In this document: positions 1 to 7,847 of the stretch, in pieces
Layout: each line of letters opens with the position of its first letter
How positions within the stretch are numbered: the first letter of the stretch is position 1
Source of the DNA: Conyzicola nivalis_A
GTDB taxonomy: Bacteria; Actinomycetota; Actinomycetes; Actinomycetales; Microbacteriaceae
Direction: 5' to 3'
DNA length: 64,000 bases
NCBI RefSeq assembly: GCF_040548875.1
Contig: NZ_JBEPSJ010000004.1
Span: 62,001 to 126,000 of the forward strand
The notes under the pieces: generated by a model
Seen by the model: the letters and a program-made list of their open reading frames with translations, nothing else
Told to the model about the DNA's origin: nothing
The model's database searches: none
Position numbers and translations under genes: made by a program

Positions 1-199
1 CGATCACGACCTGCACGCACAGCACGCCGAGCTCGGCGACGACCAGCAGGATCCAGTTGATGTACGCCAGCTCGGAGGGCCCCTGCGCGTCGAGCGCGAA
101 CTGGCCGGGCAGGCTCATCAGCTGGAAGACCACGAGGAAGGCGAAGAGCGTCGCGAGAAACACGCGGAGCAGGGTGACGGGCAGATTCGACGGATGCAT
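1..199 (-). CDS. DUF2975 membrane protein, 3' part cut by window edge
   Basis: The gene runs off the left edge; 66 N-terminal residues are visible. From the ATG at 199 the product begins MHPSNLPVTLLRVFLATLFA, with a membrane segment at about residues 8-28 and a second from about 47 onward. This matches the start of DUF2975 proteins, small multi-pass membrane proteins usually paired with a Xre-type HTH regulator just downstream, which would lie outside this window. A second ATG at 203 is in another frame and gives no membrane protein. A palindrome-bearing promoter lies at 200-237. Function is unknown. Confidence 0.7.
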   Translation of the reverse strand, partial: MHPSNLPVTLLRVFLATLFAFLVVFQLMSLPGQFALDAQGPSELAYINWILLVVAELGVLCVQVVI

Positions 200-237
200 G
201 CATCGATACTCGTCGCTTATCTATCGAATGTCAATAG
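200..237 (-). promoter_or_regulatory. Promoter with palindromic operator for the DUF2975 gene
   Basis: On the minus strand a perfect TTGACA (plus 229-234) lies about 30 nt before the start codon, followed by weak -10 candidates near GAGTAT. The -35 element is embedded in the 17-bp palindrome CTATCGAATGTCAATAG at 221-237 (arms CTATCGA/TCAATAG, one mismatch). This suits repression by a linked HTH regulator. The binding protein is inferred. Confidence 0.4.
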
Positions 238-263
238 AAATCGCACCGCACCGCACGCACCGA

Positions 264-821
264 TCAGCGAACGACGTCGTAGACGGCCTTCACCACCCCG
301 TTGGAGTACGCCTCGTGTTCGATCAGGTCGAGCGTCTGCAGCGTGTCGACCGAGTCGTCGAACAGGCGTCGACCCGTGCCGAGCAGCACCGGGAACACCA
401 GCAGGTGGTACCGGTCGACGAGTCCGGCGGCGGCGAGCCCCTTGGCGAGTGTGGCGCTGCCGTGCACGAGGATGTTGCCGCCGTCGCCCTGCTTGAGCGC
501 GGCGACCTCGTCGATCGAGCGGAGCACCGAGGTGTTGTTCCACTCCGGGTTCTCGAGCGTGGTCGAGACCACGTACTTGGGCATCGCGTTGTACTCGGCG
601 AACTCGTCCATGCGCGGCCAGACGGGGGCGAACTCGTCGTAGCTCACACGTCCGATGAGCATCGCCGTGGCCTCGAGCTGCTCGCGGCCCTTGATCTCGT
701 AGGCCTCCTCGACGAAGGGGACCTGCTTGAAGGTCCAGCCGGCCTGCGGGTGCGGTCCGCCGCCGGGCGAGTCGATCACCCCGTCGAGGGTCATGAATTC
801 GGTGACGATGAGCTGGCGCAT
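264..821 (-). CDS. Dihydrofolate-reductase-like / RibD C-terminal domain protein
   Basis: A 185-residue single-domain protein of the RibD_C/DHFR superfamily, common in Actinobacteria as stand-alone NADPH-dependent reductases of unknown substrate. The N-terminal strand MRQLIVTEFMTLDGVIDSP is diagnostic, followed by LIGRVSYDEFAPVW (about 55-68) and the nucleotide-binding HGSATLAKGL (about 119-128). A clear Shine-Dalgarno sequence, AGGAGA, precedes the ATG. It is monocistronic, between a DUF2975 gene and a glycosyltransferase. It is not canonical folA, which is shorter and differs in motifs, so no symbol is given. Confidence 0.85.
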   Translation of the reverse strand: MRQLIVTEFMTLDGVIDSPGGGPHPQAGWTFKQVPFVEEAYEIKGREQLEATAMLIGRVSYDEFAPVWPRMDEFAEYNAMPKYVVSTTLENPEWNNTSVLRSIDEVAALKQGDGGNILVHGSATLAKGLAAAGLVDRYHLLVFPVLLGTGRRLFDDSVDTLQTLDLIEHEAYSNGVVKAVYDVVR

Positions 822-902
822 GGGTCTCCTATCGGTTCGATGGCGCTTCTACTGAGACGTCGAACGGCGGACGGCGGATTCGACACGGTCCGAAGATACC
901 GC

Positions 903-2318
903 TCAGCCGTTTATAAGGGTGTCCTGCCTCCACCGCACCGCCTTGCGCTGCTCCGCGGCGCGCAGCGCCCGAGCCCACTGCCGGGTGATCGCCTCGTCGG
1001 AGTATGCCGCAGCGGTGCGCCGCGCGCTCCACCGCATCGCCGCCACTCTGCGCGGCGGCAACGCCTCGAACCGGCGGATCGCGTCGGCCAGGGCTGCCTG
1101 GTCGCCGGACGGGACGAGGAAGCCGTTGCGGCCGTCGCGAATCACGCTCGCCGGCCCGTACTTCACGTCGTAGGCGATGGGGATGCAGCCGGCGGCCATC
1201 GCCTCGACCAGCGCGAGCGGGAAGCCCTCGGACCGCCCGGTCAGCAGCACGAACGACGCGTCGGCCAGCAAGTCGCGTGCGTTCGGGGAGTAGCCGCGCA
1301 ACCGCACACGGTCGGTCTCCAGCGCCCGGAACGGCGTCGGGTCGCCCGAGCCGAAGACGTCGAGCGCCGCGCCGGCGGCGGTCGCCGCACGCATGGCATG
1401 GTCGACGCGCTTGCGGGAGGTGAGCGACGACAACACGACGCCGCCGGCCCGGTCGCTGCGCACGGGAACGGCCGGCAGGGCGCACGAGTTCGGGATCACG
1501 GTCAGCCCGGGCTGCTCGCCGAACCGCGACTCGATGTCGCGGCGCTGGTGCTCGGTCAGCACGACCACGCCGTCGAGCCGGTCGAGGTTCTCGAACACCT
1601 CGCGGCGTGATTCGCGCAGGCCGCCGTCGCCCTGAAGGTGCGAGTTGTGCACCACGTGCACGACCACCGCCCGCTTGCGCCGGTAGGTCAGCGCGAACCG
1701 TGCAACGGTCTTGCTGTCGACGACGATGAAGCTCGGCTCGCGCTGACGCAGCGCGTCGAGCCACCAGCGGTACAGCGCCCACGCGCTCGGGAAAGACCGC
1801 ACCGGCGCGCCATCCGCCCCACAGAGCACGACGGAACGGCCGCCGGGGCGACCGCGTTCGGCCGTGTCGCGCCGGTCACTGGCGACGAGGGTGCCGTCTG
1901 CGCGATAGTGGTCGACCTGCAGAACCTCGCCGTCGGCCGCCGTCCGGGTGCGGGTCAGCACGCGCCCGTCTCTCGTGCTCTCCGCCCGGCCTGTGCCGCG
2001 CAGCGGGTCGAAGCCGGTGAGGTCGAGGGTGTCGGCGCCGTCGAGCGGGGTGTCACGGAGCCAGTCCCACAGGTTGACCAGCCGCATGCCGTCGATCAGC
2101 TCACCGGCGGCGCGCAGCCGGGCCTCGACCGACGGGTAGTCCGGCCGGGTGTCGAGAGTCAGCACGTCGACGGCGACCCCGCCGAGCCGCACGAAGGCGC
2201 GCGAGCGACGCAGGAGAGCGCTGGTCATCCCGCCGAAGTCGTCGGGGATGCTCCAGGTGACGGCGAAGTGCCTGCCGCGAGGAAGCGGCACGGCGCGTCC
2301 ACCCCTGTCACCAGCCAT
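903..2318 (-). CDS. Glycosyltransferase, GT4-like (GT-B fold)
   Basis: A 471-residue cytoplasmic glycosyltransferase. The N-terminal half carries the acceptor-side motif DDFGGMTSALLRR (about 26-38). The C-terminal half has the donor-binding E-x7-E signature in SEGFPLALVEAMAAG, followed by YDVKYGPASVI. The DVKYGP motif is typical of poly(glycerol-phosphate) alpha-glucosyltransferase (TagE/GtfA-like) relatives, so wall-teichoic-acid or other surface-glycan glucosylation is plausible but unproven. The ATG at 2318 is 6 nt behind the -10 hexamer TAGCGT, supporting a leaderless start. No dedicated biosynthetic genes flank it. Confidence 0.8.
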   Translation of the reverse strand: MAGDRGGRAVPLPRGRHFAVTWSIPDDFGGMTSALLRRSRAFVRLGGVAVDVLTLDTRPDYPSVEARLRAAGELIDGMRLVNLWDWLRDTPLDGADTLDLTGFDPLRGTGRAESTRDGRVLTRTRTAADGEVLQVDHYRADGTLVASDRRDTAERGRPGGRSVVLCGADGAPVRSFPSAWALYRWWLDALRQREPSFIVVDSKTVARFALTYRRKRAVVVHVVHNSHLQGDGGLRESRREVFENLDRLDGVVVLTEHQRRDIESRFGEQPGLTVIPNSCALPAVPVRSDRAGGVVLSSLTSRKRVDHAMRAATAAGAALDVFGSGDPTPFRALETDRVRLRGYSPNARDLLADASFVLLTGRSEGFPLALVEAMAAGCIPIAYDVKYGPASVIRDGRNGFLVPSGDQAALADAIRRFEALPPRRVAAMRWSARRTAAAYSDEAITRQWARALRAAEQRKAVRWRQDTLING

Positions 2319-2324
2319 TATTCG

Positions 2325-2330
2325 ACGCTA
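2325..2330 (-). promoter_or_regulatory. -10 hexamer of leaderless promoter (glycosyltransferase)
   Basis: TAGCGT on the minus strand with exactly 6 nt to the ATG at 2318. The same spacing recurs at many genes in the window. Confidence 0.45.
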
Positions 2331-2363
2331 GACGCCTCGCGGAGAGAGTCAAGGGGGTGGCGC

Positions 2364-3041
2364 TCACCCCGCTGTGCCGTCGGCGAGCTGCTCGGGGCAC
2401 TGCCCGCCGGGGACCGTCGCGAGCTCGAAGTGCCACATCTCGTTGGCGTAGGTCTGGCAGAGCCCGTAGTCGGAGCCGTGCTGGCTCAGCCAGCTGTTGG
2501 CGTCGGTGCGCCCGATGTCGACGGCCTCACCGGTGACGTGCTTCGACCTGTCGGGCGAGAGCACGAACTGGCGGGCCGTGTCGACGCTGCCGTACTCCGC
2601 CACCGCGTCGTCGAACAGCCACTGCTGGTAGGCGGCGCTGCGCCAGCCGCTCGTCACCACGAACTCGACGCCGTCGGCGATGGCGTCGCGGGCGGCGTCC
2701 TGCATGGCGGACCGCAGCGCGGGGTCGAGGCGGGCGATCGCGGGCAGCTCATCGGCGAACGGTGACACCGAGCCGCCCTTCGCCACGAAACCGTCGTCGT
2801 CGCCCAGCGCCCCCGCCGGAGCGTCGGGCGGCGCCAGGGGGTCGACGGTCTGCTGCTCGCTCTGCCCGAATCCCGAGGTCTCACCCAGGGCGACGAGCAC
2901 GGCGGCCGTGCCGCCGGTCAGCAGGGTCGCCAGTACGAGGATCACGGCGACCACCCTGCGTGTGCGGCGGAACCGTCGCTCGCGGGCCTCGTCCTGGGCT
3001 CTGGAGGGCGCCGGGTCGATTCGGTACGTCGTCAGTGGCAT
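2364..3041 (-). CDS. D-alanyl-D-alanine carboxypeptidase, VanY/M15B family
   Basis: A 225-residue membrane-anchored peptidase that would trim the terminal D-Ala of peptidoglycan stem peptides outside the membrane. A cytoplasmic N-terminus precedes one membrane anchor (about residues 28-50). The zinc-site motif SKHVTGEAVDIG (166-177, with H168 and D175) and WHFE (203-206, H204) are both intact. I chose the ATG at 3041, preceded by GAGAGCGAG, over the upstream start at 3077, which adds 12 unlike residues. It is separate from the kinase gene downstream. Confidence 0.88.
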   Translation of the reverse strand: MPLTTYRIDPAPSRAQDEARERRFRRTRRVVAVILVLATLLTGGTAAVLVALGETSGFGQSEQQTVDPLAPPDAPAGALGDDDGFVAKGGSVSPFADELPAIARLDPALRSAMQDAARDAIADGVEFVVTSGWRSAAYQQWLFDDAVAEYGSVDTARQFVLSPDRSKHVTGEAVDIGRTDANSWLSQHGSDYGLCQTYANEMWHFELATVPGGQCPEQLADGTAG

Positions 3042-3155
3042 GGAAGCTCGCTCTCTGTTGAGCCTCCAGTTGACCAACCGCGCTGTTGCCGGGGCGTCTC
3101 GAGAATCGCATATGCTCGCGATACACAGGCTGGACGGGCTTCGCGGATGCCTCGG

Positions 3156-4268
3156 CTAGCCGTTTCCCGGAGCGGGGAAGCGCACACGCACGACGAGACC
3201 GCCCTCGGCCGGTGCGTCGAGGCGCAGCACAGCACCGTGCGCGGTCGCCACCCGCGCGACGAGGGCGAGCCCGAGGCCGCTGCCCTCGTGACTGCCCCGG
3301 CTTCCGGGCGTGCGCGCGGTCACCCGGCCCACACCGCGCACGAACGGTTCGGTGAGCGTGACGAGCAGCTCGGGCGACACCACGGGCCCGGTGTTCAGCA
3401 CGACGATCTCGACCGAGCCGTCCAGCTCGGTCTCCGTTCTGATCTCGACCCAGCCGTCGGCGTCGAGGTTGTGCCGGATGCCGTTGAGCACGAGGTTGGC
3501 GACGAGCTGCCGCACCAGGGTCGCGCTGCCGTCGATGTCGCCTTCGCCGATGACGCTCGTGACTGTGACTCCCGCCTGGTCGGCGAGCGGGCGCAGCTCG
3601 GTCACCACGTCGGTCACGGTGTCGGCGACGTCGACCGGCTCCCGCGCGATCTCGCGCCCGTCGTCGAGCGAGGCGAGGGCGAGGAGCGCCTCGACGACCT
3701 CGATCCCCCGGCGGTTCGTCTCGTCGAGCCGGCGCACCAGCCGGGCCGCGTCGAGTCCGGCCGGGTCGGCGAGAGCCACGTCGAGCATCGACCTCTCGAT
3801 CGCGTAGGGGGTGCGCAGCTCGTGCGCGGCGTTGGCCGCGAACCGGCGCTGTTCGTCGAACGAGTGCTGCAGGCGGTCGAGCATGGAGTCGAAGGTGTCG
3901 GCGAGCTCGCGGAACTCGTCGGGAGTACCGCCGAGGCGCACGCGCTCGTCGAGCGACCCCGCCGCCACGCGCCGGGCGACTCCGTTGATGCGCTGCAGCG
4001 GACGAAGCATCCGCCCCGCCAGGAACCACCCGCCGACGAGGCCGACGACGGCGAGTACGGCGATGACCAGCCACGCCTTCGGCCAGAGCGCGTCGAGCAG
4101 GTCGCTGCGGTCGGGCACGAAGCGTCCCGGCACCGCGCCGCCGCCGCTCTCGCTGATGTTGCCCTCGGGCACGAACCGGATGATGTAGAGCAGCACCACC
4201 AGAAGGGCGAACCCGGCGATGAGCAGGAAGCCCGCATAGCTCAGGGTGAGCCGCAGCCGCGCGCTCAT
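3156..4268 (-). CDS. Sensor histidine kinase (OmpR-system type)
   Basis: A 370-residue inner-membrane kinase. Transmembrane segments lie at about 8-32 and 65-84 with only about 30 extracytoplasmic residues between them, followed by HAMP, the phosphoacceptor motif AAHELRTPYAIE (H149) and an HATPase domain ending in EGSGLGLALVARV. The G1 box reads NTGPVV, as in many short-loop actinobacterial kinases. The start overlaps the stop of the response regulator by 4 nt (ATGA), so the pair is translationally coupled. The small sensor loop suggests sensing of membrane state or small ligands; the signal is unknown. Confidence 0.88.
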   Translation of the reverse strand: MSARLRLTLSYAGFLLIAGFALLVVLLYIIRFVPEGNISESGGGAVPGRFVPDRSDLLDALWPKAWLVIAVLAVVGLVGGWFLAGRMLRPLQRINGVARRVAAGSLDERVRLGGTPDEFRELADTFDSMLDRLQHSFDEQRRFAANAAHELRTPYAIERSMLDVALADPAGLDAARLVRRLDETNRRGIEVVEALLALASLDDGREIAREPVDVADTVTDVVTELRPLADQAGVTVTSVIGEGDIDGSATLVRQLVANLVLNGIRHNLDADGWVEIRTETELDGSVEIVVLNTGPVVSPELLVTLTEPFVRGVGRVTARTPGSRGSHEGSGLGLALVARVATAHGAVLRLDAPAEGGLVVRVRFPAPGNG

Positions 4269-4954
4269 GGACCGCTCGTGTCGTCGACGGGCCCTGCCTC
4301 GCCGACGCGGTATCCGACGCCCGCGACGGTGTGGATGAGCCACGGGTCGCCGAGCCGTTTTCTCAGCGAGGAGATCGTGATGCGCACGGCGTTCGTGAAC
4401 GGGTCGGCGTTCTCGTCCCAGGCGCGCTCGAGCAGTGTCTCTGCGCTGACGACGCCGCCGCGCGCCGCCATGAGCACCTCGAGCACCGAGAACTGCTTGC
4501 GGGTGACACCGACGTAGCGACCGTCGCGGAACACCTCGCGGCGGAACGTGTCGAGGGTGAGACCGGCGAACTCCTGCACGGGCGGCGCGCCCTCGGCAGG
4601 TCGCCGGCCGAGGGCGCGCAACCGCATGACGAGTTCGCGCAGTTCGAACGGCTTGGTCAGGTAGTCGTCTGCGCCGATCTCGAACCCGCGCACCTTGTCG
4701 TCGAGCAGACCGGCGGCGGTGAGCATCAGAATGCGGGTGGGAAGGCCGTCGGCGACGATGCGGCGGGCGACCTCGTCGCCATGGGTGCCGGGGATGTCGC
4801 GGTCGAGCACCACGGCGTCGTACTCGTTCACCGCGAGGTATTCGAGGGCCGTGTCGCCGTCGCCGACCACGTCGGCCGCGATCGCCTCGAGCCGCAGTCC
4901 GTCGCGGATCGCCTCTGCGAGGTAGAGCTCGTCTTCGACAATCAGCACACGCAT
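4265..4954 (-). CDS. Response regulator, OmpR/PhoB family
   Basis: A 229-residue regulator: receiver domain (acidic E7/D8, phosphoacceptor D51 in VVLDRDIPG) and a C-terminal winged helix with SSLRKRLGDPWLIHTVAGVG. It is the first gene of a two-gene operon with the cognate kinase. The ATG at 4954 follows TACGAT by exactly 6 nt, consistent with a leaderless transcript. The target genes are not evident; the nearest unlinked gene is the divergent DNA glycosylase. Confidence 0.92.
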   Translation of the reverse strand: MRVLIVEDELYLAEAIRDGLRLEAIAADVVGDGDTALEYLAVNEYDAVVLDRDIPGTHGDEVARRIVADGLPTRILMLTAAGLLDDKVRGFEIGADDYLTKPFELRELVMRLRALGRRPAEGAPPVQEFAGLTLDTFRREVFRDGRYVGVTRKQFSVLEVLMAARGGVVSAETLLERAWDENADPFTNAVRITISSLRKRLGDPWLIHTVAGVGYRVGEAGPVDDTSGP

Positions 4955-4960
4955 GCACCC

Positions 4961-4966
4961 ATCGTA
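4961..4966 (-). promoter_or_regulatory. -10 hexamer of leaderless promoter (response regulator)
   Basis: TACGAT on the minus strand, 6 nt before the ATG at 4954. Confidence 0.45.
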
Positions 4967-5015
4967 AAGACCGGCGCATATCGCGGGCGTATGGTCGATG
5001 CCGCCGGGCCTCCGC

Positions 5016-5021
5016 TAGTGT
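5016..5021 (+). promoter_or_regulatory. -10 hexamer of leaderless promoter (DNA glycosylase)
   Basis: TAGTGT ends 6 nt before the GTG at 5028. There is no Shine-Dalgarno sequence, which supports the GTG start. Confidence 0.45.
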
Positions 5022-5027
5022 CGCAGC

Positions 5028-5720
5028 GTGCACGCTCTGACCGGATTCGCCGAGACGGATCGCTCGTTCTTCGCCCGCGACGCGCTCGAGGTCGCCCCGC
5101 AGCTGCCCGGCTGCGTGCTCGAACGCACCGACGCGCACGGCACGGTCGCGATCCGCATCACCGAGGTGGAGGCCTACGCCGGCGAACGGGATCCCGGCTC
5201 CCATTCCTACCGCGGCAAGACCGCCCGCAACGCGACGATGTTCGGCGAGCCCGGCCACGTCTACGTGTACTTCACCTACGGGCTGCACCACGCCGTCAAC
5301 CTCGTCGCCGGTCTCGCCGGGCAGCCGTACGGGTGCCTCGTGCGCGCCGGCCGGGTGGTCGTGGGCGAGCCGCTCGCCCGCAGCCGTCGCGAGCACGGAC
5401 CCGGCGTGAACGCTCGCCGCGTCGCACCGCTCCGCGACCTGGATCTGGCCCGCGGGCCGGGCAACGTGGCCCGGGCGTTCGGCGTGACCCGCGCCGACGA
5501 CGGGGACGACCTGTTCGGCGGCGCGTGGCGATTCCTGATTCCGGATGCGCCCACGGGTCTCGCGCCCGCCACGGGCCCTCGCGTCGGAGTAAGCGGGCCG
5601 GCCGGCGACGGCGCCCGCTTCCCGTGGCGGTTCTGGACCGCCGACGATCCGACCGTCAGCGCGTACCGTCCGGGCAGGATCAGCCGCGCAGCATCCGAGC
5701 GAGAACCTCGGCCTCGCTGA
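5028..5720 (+). CDS. DNA-3-methyladenine glycosylase (AAG/MPG family)
   Basis: A 230-residue base-excision-repair glycosylase that removes alkylated purines. The family core is visible: ITEVEAYAGERDPGSHSYRG, with the catalytic glutamate most likely E48 by alignment to the TEAY motif of human AAG, then TARNATMFGEPGHVYVYF (65-82) and a C-terminal PWRFW. The GTG start follows TAGTGT by 6 nt, implying a leaderless mRNA. The last 41 bp overlap the 3' end of the convergent DUF488 gene. Confidence 0.92.
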   Translation: MHALTGFAETDRSFFARDALEVAPQLPGCVLERTDAHGTVAIRITEVEAYAGERDPGSHSYRGKTARNATMFGEPGHVYVYFTYGLHHAVNLVAGLAGQPYGCLVRAGRVVVGEPLARSRREHGPGVNARRVAPLRDLDLARGPGNVARAFGVTRADDGDDLFGGAWRFLIPDAPTGLAPATGPRVGVSGPAGDGARFPWRFWTADDPTVSAYRPGRISRAASEREPRPR

Positions 5721-6039
5721 TCTCGGGCTGCCGTATAGCCGTCAGCAGGGTGAGCCGTCCCGCCGCGGCGAGGGCCCGCAACCGGTCGAGGGCAGCCACG
5801 CGTTCGGGCTGCTGGAGTTCGAGGCCGTAGCGGCGCGTGAACTCCTCGAACCGGTCTGGCTCGTGCCCGTACCACTGGCGCAGCGCGGTCGACGGGGCGA
5901 CCTCCTTGTTCCAGTCGTCCAGCGCCGCCTTCTGTTTGCTGAGCCCACGCGGCCACAGCCGGTCGACGAGGACCCGGGCGCCATCGGTGTCCAGCGGCGC
6001 GTCGTAGACGCGGCGAACGATCACGGCGGGTGTGGCCAT
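5680..6039 (-). CDS. DUF488 family protein
   Basis: A 119-residue protein of the DUF488 family. The hallmark is RRVYDAPLDTDGARVLVDRLWPRGLSK near the N-terminus (given here only as family recognition), followed by APSTALRQWYGH. Function is unestablished. I chose the ATG at 6039 because AGGAGGAGACC sits directly upstream; a start at 6186 would add 49 unlike residues and overlap the divergent gene. Its 3' end overlaps the glycosylase gene by 41 bp. Confidence 0.85.
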   Translation of the reverse strand: MATPAVIVRRVYDAPLDTDGARVLVDRLWPRGLSKQKAALDDWNKEVAPSTALRQWYGHEPDRFEEFTRRYGLELQQPERVAALDRLRALAAAGRLTLLTAIRQPEISEAEVLARMLRG

Positions 6040-6094
6040 GGTCTCCTCCTTTGGTGTGGGCACGAGCCTAGACCCGTGCCCCGGCCACGCCCCG

Positions 6095-6100
6095 TACGCT
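6095..6100 (+). promoter_or_regulatory. -10 hexamer of leaderless promoter (DUF1206 gene)
   Basis: TACGCT ends 6 nt before the ATG at 6107. Confidence 0.45.
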
Positions 6101-6106
6101 GGGACG

Positions 6107-6928
6107 ATGAACACGACAGCGGGCCAGGCCACCGAGAGCGTGCGCTCGGGCGCGCAGTCCCTGCACGAGAACCACGTCTTCCGCATGTTCGCCCGCGTCG
6201 GCTATGCCGTCAACGGCGTCATCCACATTCTCATCGGTGGCATCGCCCTCTCGGTCGCGTTCGGCGACGGCGGCGACGCCGACCAGGGCGGGGCGCTCGC
6301 CCAGGTCGCCGAGGCGCCGCTCGGCTTCGCCCTCCTCTGGTTTCTCGCCGGCGGCCTATTCGCGCTCGGCCTGTTCCAGGTGCTCGAGACGGTGCTCGTG
6401 CGCGGCACAGACAAGGACGACTGGGCCGACCGGGCCAAGGAGGGCGGCAAGGCGATCGCCTACCTCGCGGTCGGGGGCTCTGCCGCGACCTACGCACTCG
6501 GCGGCTCGCCCGACAGCGGCGACCAGGCGCAGAGCCTGAGCGCCCAGCTGCTCACCAGCCCGGGCGGAGTGGTCCTTCTCGTGGTGCTCGGCCTCGGGGT
6601 GGCAGCGGTCGGCGCCTACTTCGTGACCAAGGGCATCCGCCAGAAGTTCCTCGACGACCTCGCCCTGACGAACGGCTCGCGCAAGAAGACGGCTACCGTG
6701 CTCGGCGTTCTCGGCTACGTCTCCAAGGGCGTCGCCATCGCGATCGTCGGGGTGCTGTTCGTCGTGGCGGCCGTCACGTCAGACACGAGTGAGGCGACCG
6801 GGCTCGACGGGGCCCTGAAGACCCTCGCCGAGCTGCCGTTCGGAAACGTGCTCCTCGTCGTCGTGGCCTTCGGGCTCGCCGCCTACGGCGTCTACTGCTT
6901 CATCCGCGCGCGCTACCCCCGCTCGTAG
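6107..6928 (+). CDS. DUF1206 integral membrane protein
   Basis: A 273-residue protein with about six membrane segments arranged as three similar two-helix units. The units begin with the recurring FARVGYAVNGVIHILIGG, YLAVGGSAATYALGG and LGYVSKGVAIAIVGVLF patterns, as in DUF1206. Function is unknown. The ATG at 6107 was chosen because a -10-like TACGCT lies 6 nt upstream and because the 25 residues before it look non-coding. It is probably monocistronic. Confidence 0.85.
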   Translation: MNTTAGQATESVRSGAQSLHENHVFRMFARVGYAVNGVIHILIGGIALSVAFGDGGDADQGGALAQVAEAPLGFALLWFLAGGLFALGLFQVLETVLVRGTDKDDWADRAKEGGKAIAYLAVGGSAATYALGGSPDSGDQAQSLSAQLLTSPGGVVLLVVLGLGVAAVGAYFVTKGIRQKFLDDLALTNGSRKKTATVLGVLGYVSKGVAIAIVGVLFVVAAVTSDTSEATGLDGALKTLAELPFGNVLLVVVAFGLAAYGVYCFIRARYPRS

Positions 6929-6972
6929 CAGGCGGCGCCGCGTCACGGCGGCAACCGGCGCGATCGGTGACC

Positions 6973-7029
6973 TGACTGGCCAGTTCGGGCTGCATACCGC
7001 CGGACGAAGGGGCCACAACTGGCCAGCCA
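6973..7029. repeat. Intergenic inverted repeat (ACTGGCCAGTT arms)
   Basis: TGACTGGCCAGTT at 6973-6985 and AACTGGCCAGCCA at 7017-7029 pair over 12 of 13 positions across a 31-nt spacer, between convergent genes. A terminator or transcribed hairpin is possible. There is no T tract. Confidence 0.45.
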
Positions 7030-7030
7030 G

Positions 7031-7054
7031 CTCGCCGGCCGACGCGTCGGCGAG
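7031..7054 (-). terminator. Probable terminator hairpin of the DedA gene
   Basis: The segment contains the perfect 14-bp palindrome GCCGACGCGTCGGC and also an outer CTCGCCG/CGGCGAG pairing, immediately after the DedA stop codon at 7056. No T tract follows, so termination is inferred from position and structure. Confidence 0.4.
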
Positions 7055-7055
7055 A

Positions 7056-7781
7056 CTAGAGCCACACGGGCGCGTGCTCCACGGCCTCGGGCGCCGGCAC
7101 GGGCACCGTCGCGGGCGCCGGCGCGGGCGCGGGCACCGGCGCGGGCTCGGGCTCGGGCTCGGGCACGACCTCGGCGGTGGCGGCCCGGCGGCGGCGCGTC
7201 ACGGCGGCCGTCACGCGGTCGATGACCACACCGAGCGTCAGCGCGATCACCACGCCGATGGCGGCGCCGAGCAGCGGCTGGTCCTTCACCCAGTGGCCCG
7301 CGACCACTCCGATCACCGTGGAGTACACCGCCCAGCTGGCGCCGGCGAGCAGCGTCAGCGGCCAGAACCTGCGGTACGGGAACCGGGTGGCGCCGGCCGT
7401 CATGTTGACCGCCACCCGCCCGATGGGGATGTAGCGGGCGACGAGCAGCAGGCTCGCCGGCCGCACCGCGAGACCGCGACCCGCCCGGCCGATCGCGCCC
7501 GCCGCCCGCGGGCGGCGCATCCACCGGAACCGGGTCGTGCCGATCCTGCGCCCGATCCAGTACGCGACGTTGTCGCCGACCGCCGCTCCGACGGCCGCGA
7601 GCAGCACGATCACGACGGGGTTCGGAGAGCCTGTGCTCACGCCGATGGCCGCCGCCACGACGACGATGCTCTCGCTCGGCACCGGCGGGAAGAACCCGTC
7701 GATGACGACGATCGCGAAGACGACGAGGTAGGCCCAGGGCGAGCTCACCGCGGTGAGGAGGAAGTCGGAGATCTGTTCCAT
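7056..7781 (-). CDS. DedA family membrane protein
   Basis: A 241-residue DedA/VTT-domain protein of the inner membrane; the family is linked to lipid-carrier flipping and proton-dependent envelope homeostasis. Motifs are DGFFPPVPSESIVV (29-42), the GDNVAYWIGRRIG loop and ARYIPIGRVAVNMTAGATRF, with arginines and glycines in the usual places. After the last helix there is a run of Pro-Glu and Pro-Ala-Val repeats (about residues 205-233), an unusual low-complexity cytoplasmic tail. It is monocistronic, with a palindromic hairpin after the stop. Confidence 0.88.
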   Translation of the reverse strand: MEQISDFLLTAVSSPWAYLVVFAIVVIDGFFPPVPSESIVVVAAAIGVSTGSPNPVVIVLLAAVGAAVGDNVAYWIGRRIGTTRFRWMRRPRAAGAIGRAGRGLAVRPASLLLVARYIPIGRVAVNMTAGATRFPYRRFWPLTLLAGASWAVYSTVIGVVAGHWVKDQPLLGAAIGVVIALTLGVVIDRVTAAVTRRRRAATAEVVPEPEPEPAPVPAPAPAPATVPVPAPEAVEHAPVWL

Positions 7782-7847
7782 GGTGGAGGGTGTCGATTCG
7801 AGGTTCGGTCGAGCGCGGGGTTGGTTTCGAGCCTAGAAATCGGCCGG

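Noticed and set aside
57..1610. Long plus-strand open frame opposite the reductase and glycosyltransferase genes
   Set aside because: It is antisense to two well-supported genes and its translation is Arg/His/Gly-rich without motifs, a common artefact of high GC.
3156..5396. Reading the kinase frame through to 5396 as one 746-codon protein
   Set aside because: The upstream part is antisense or out of frame to the response regulator and DNA glycosylase; the ATG at 4268 gives a standard kinase.
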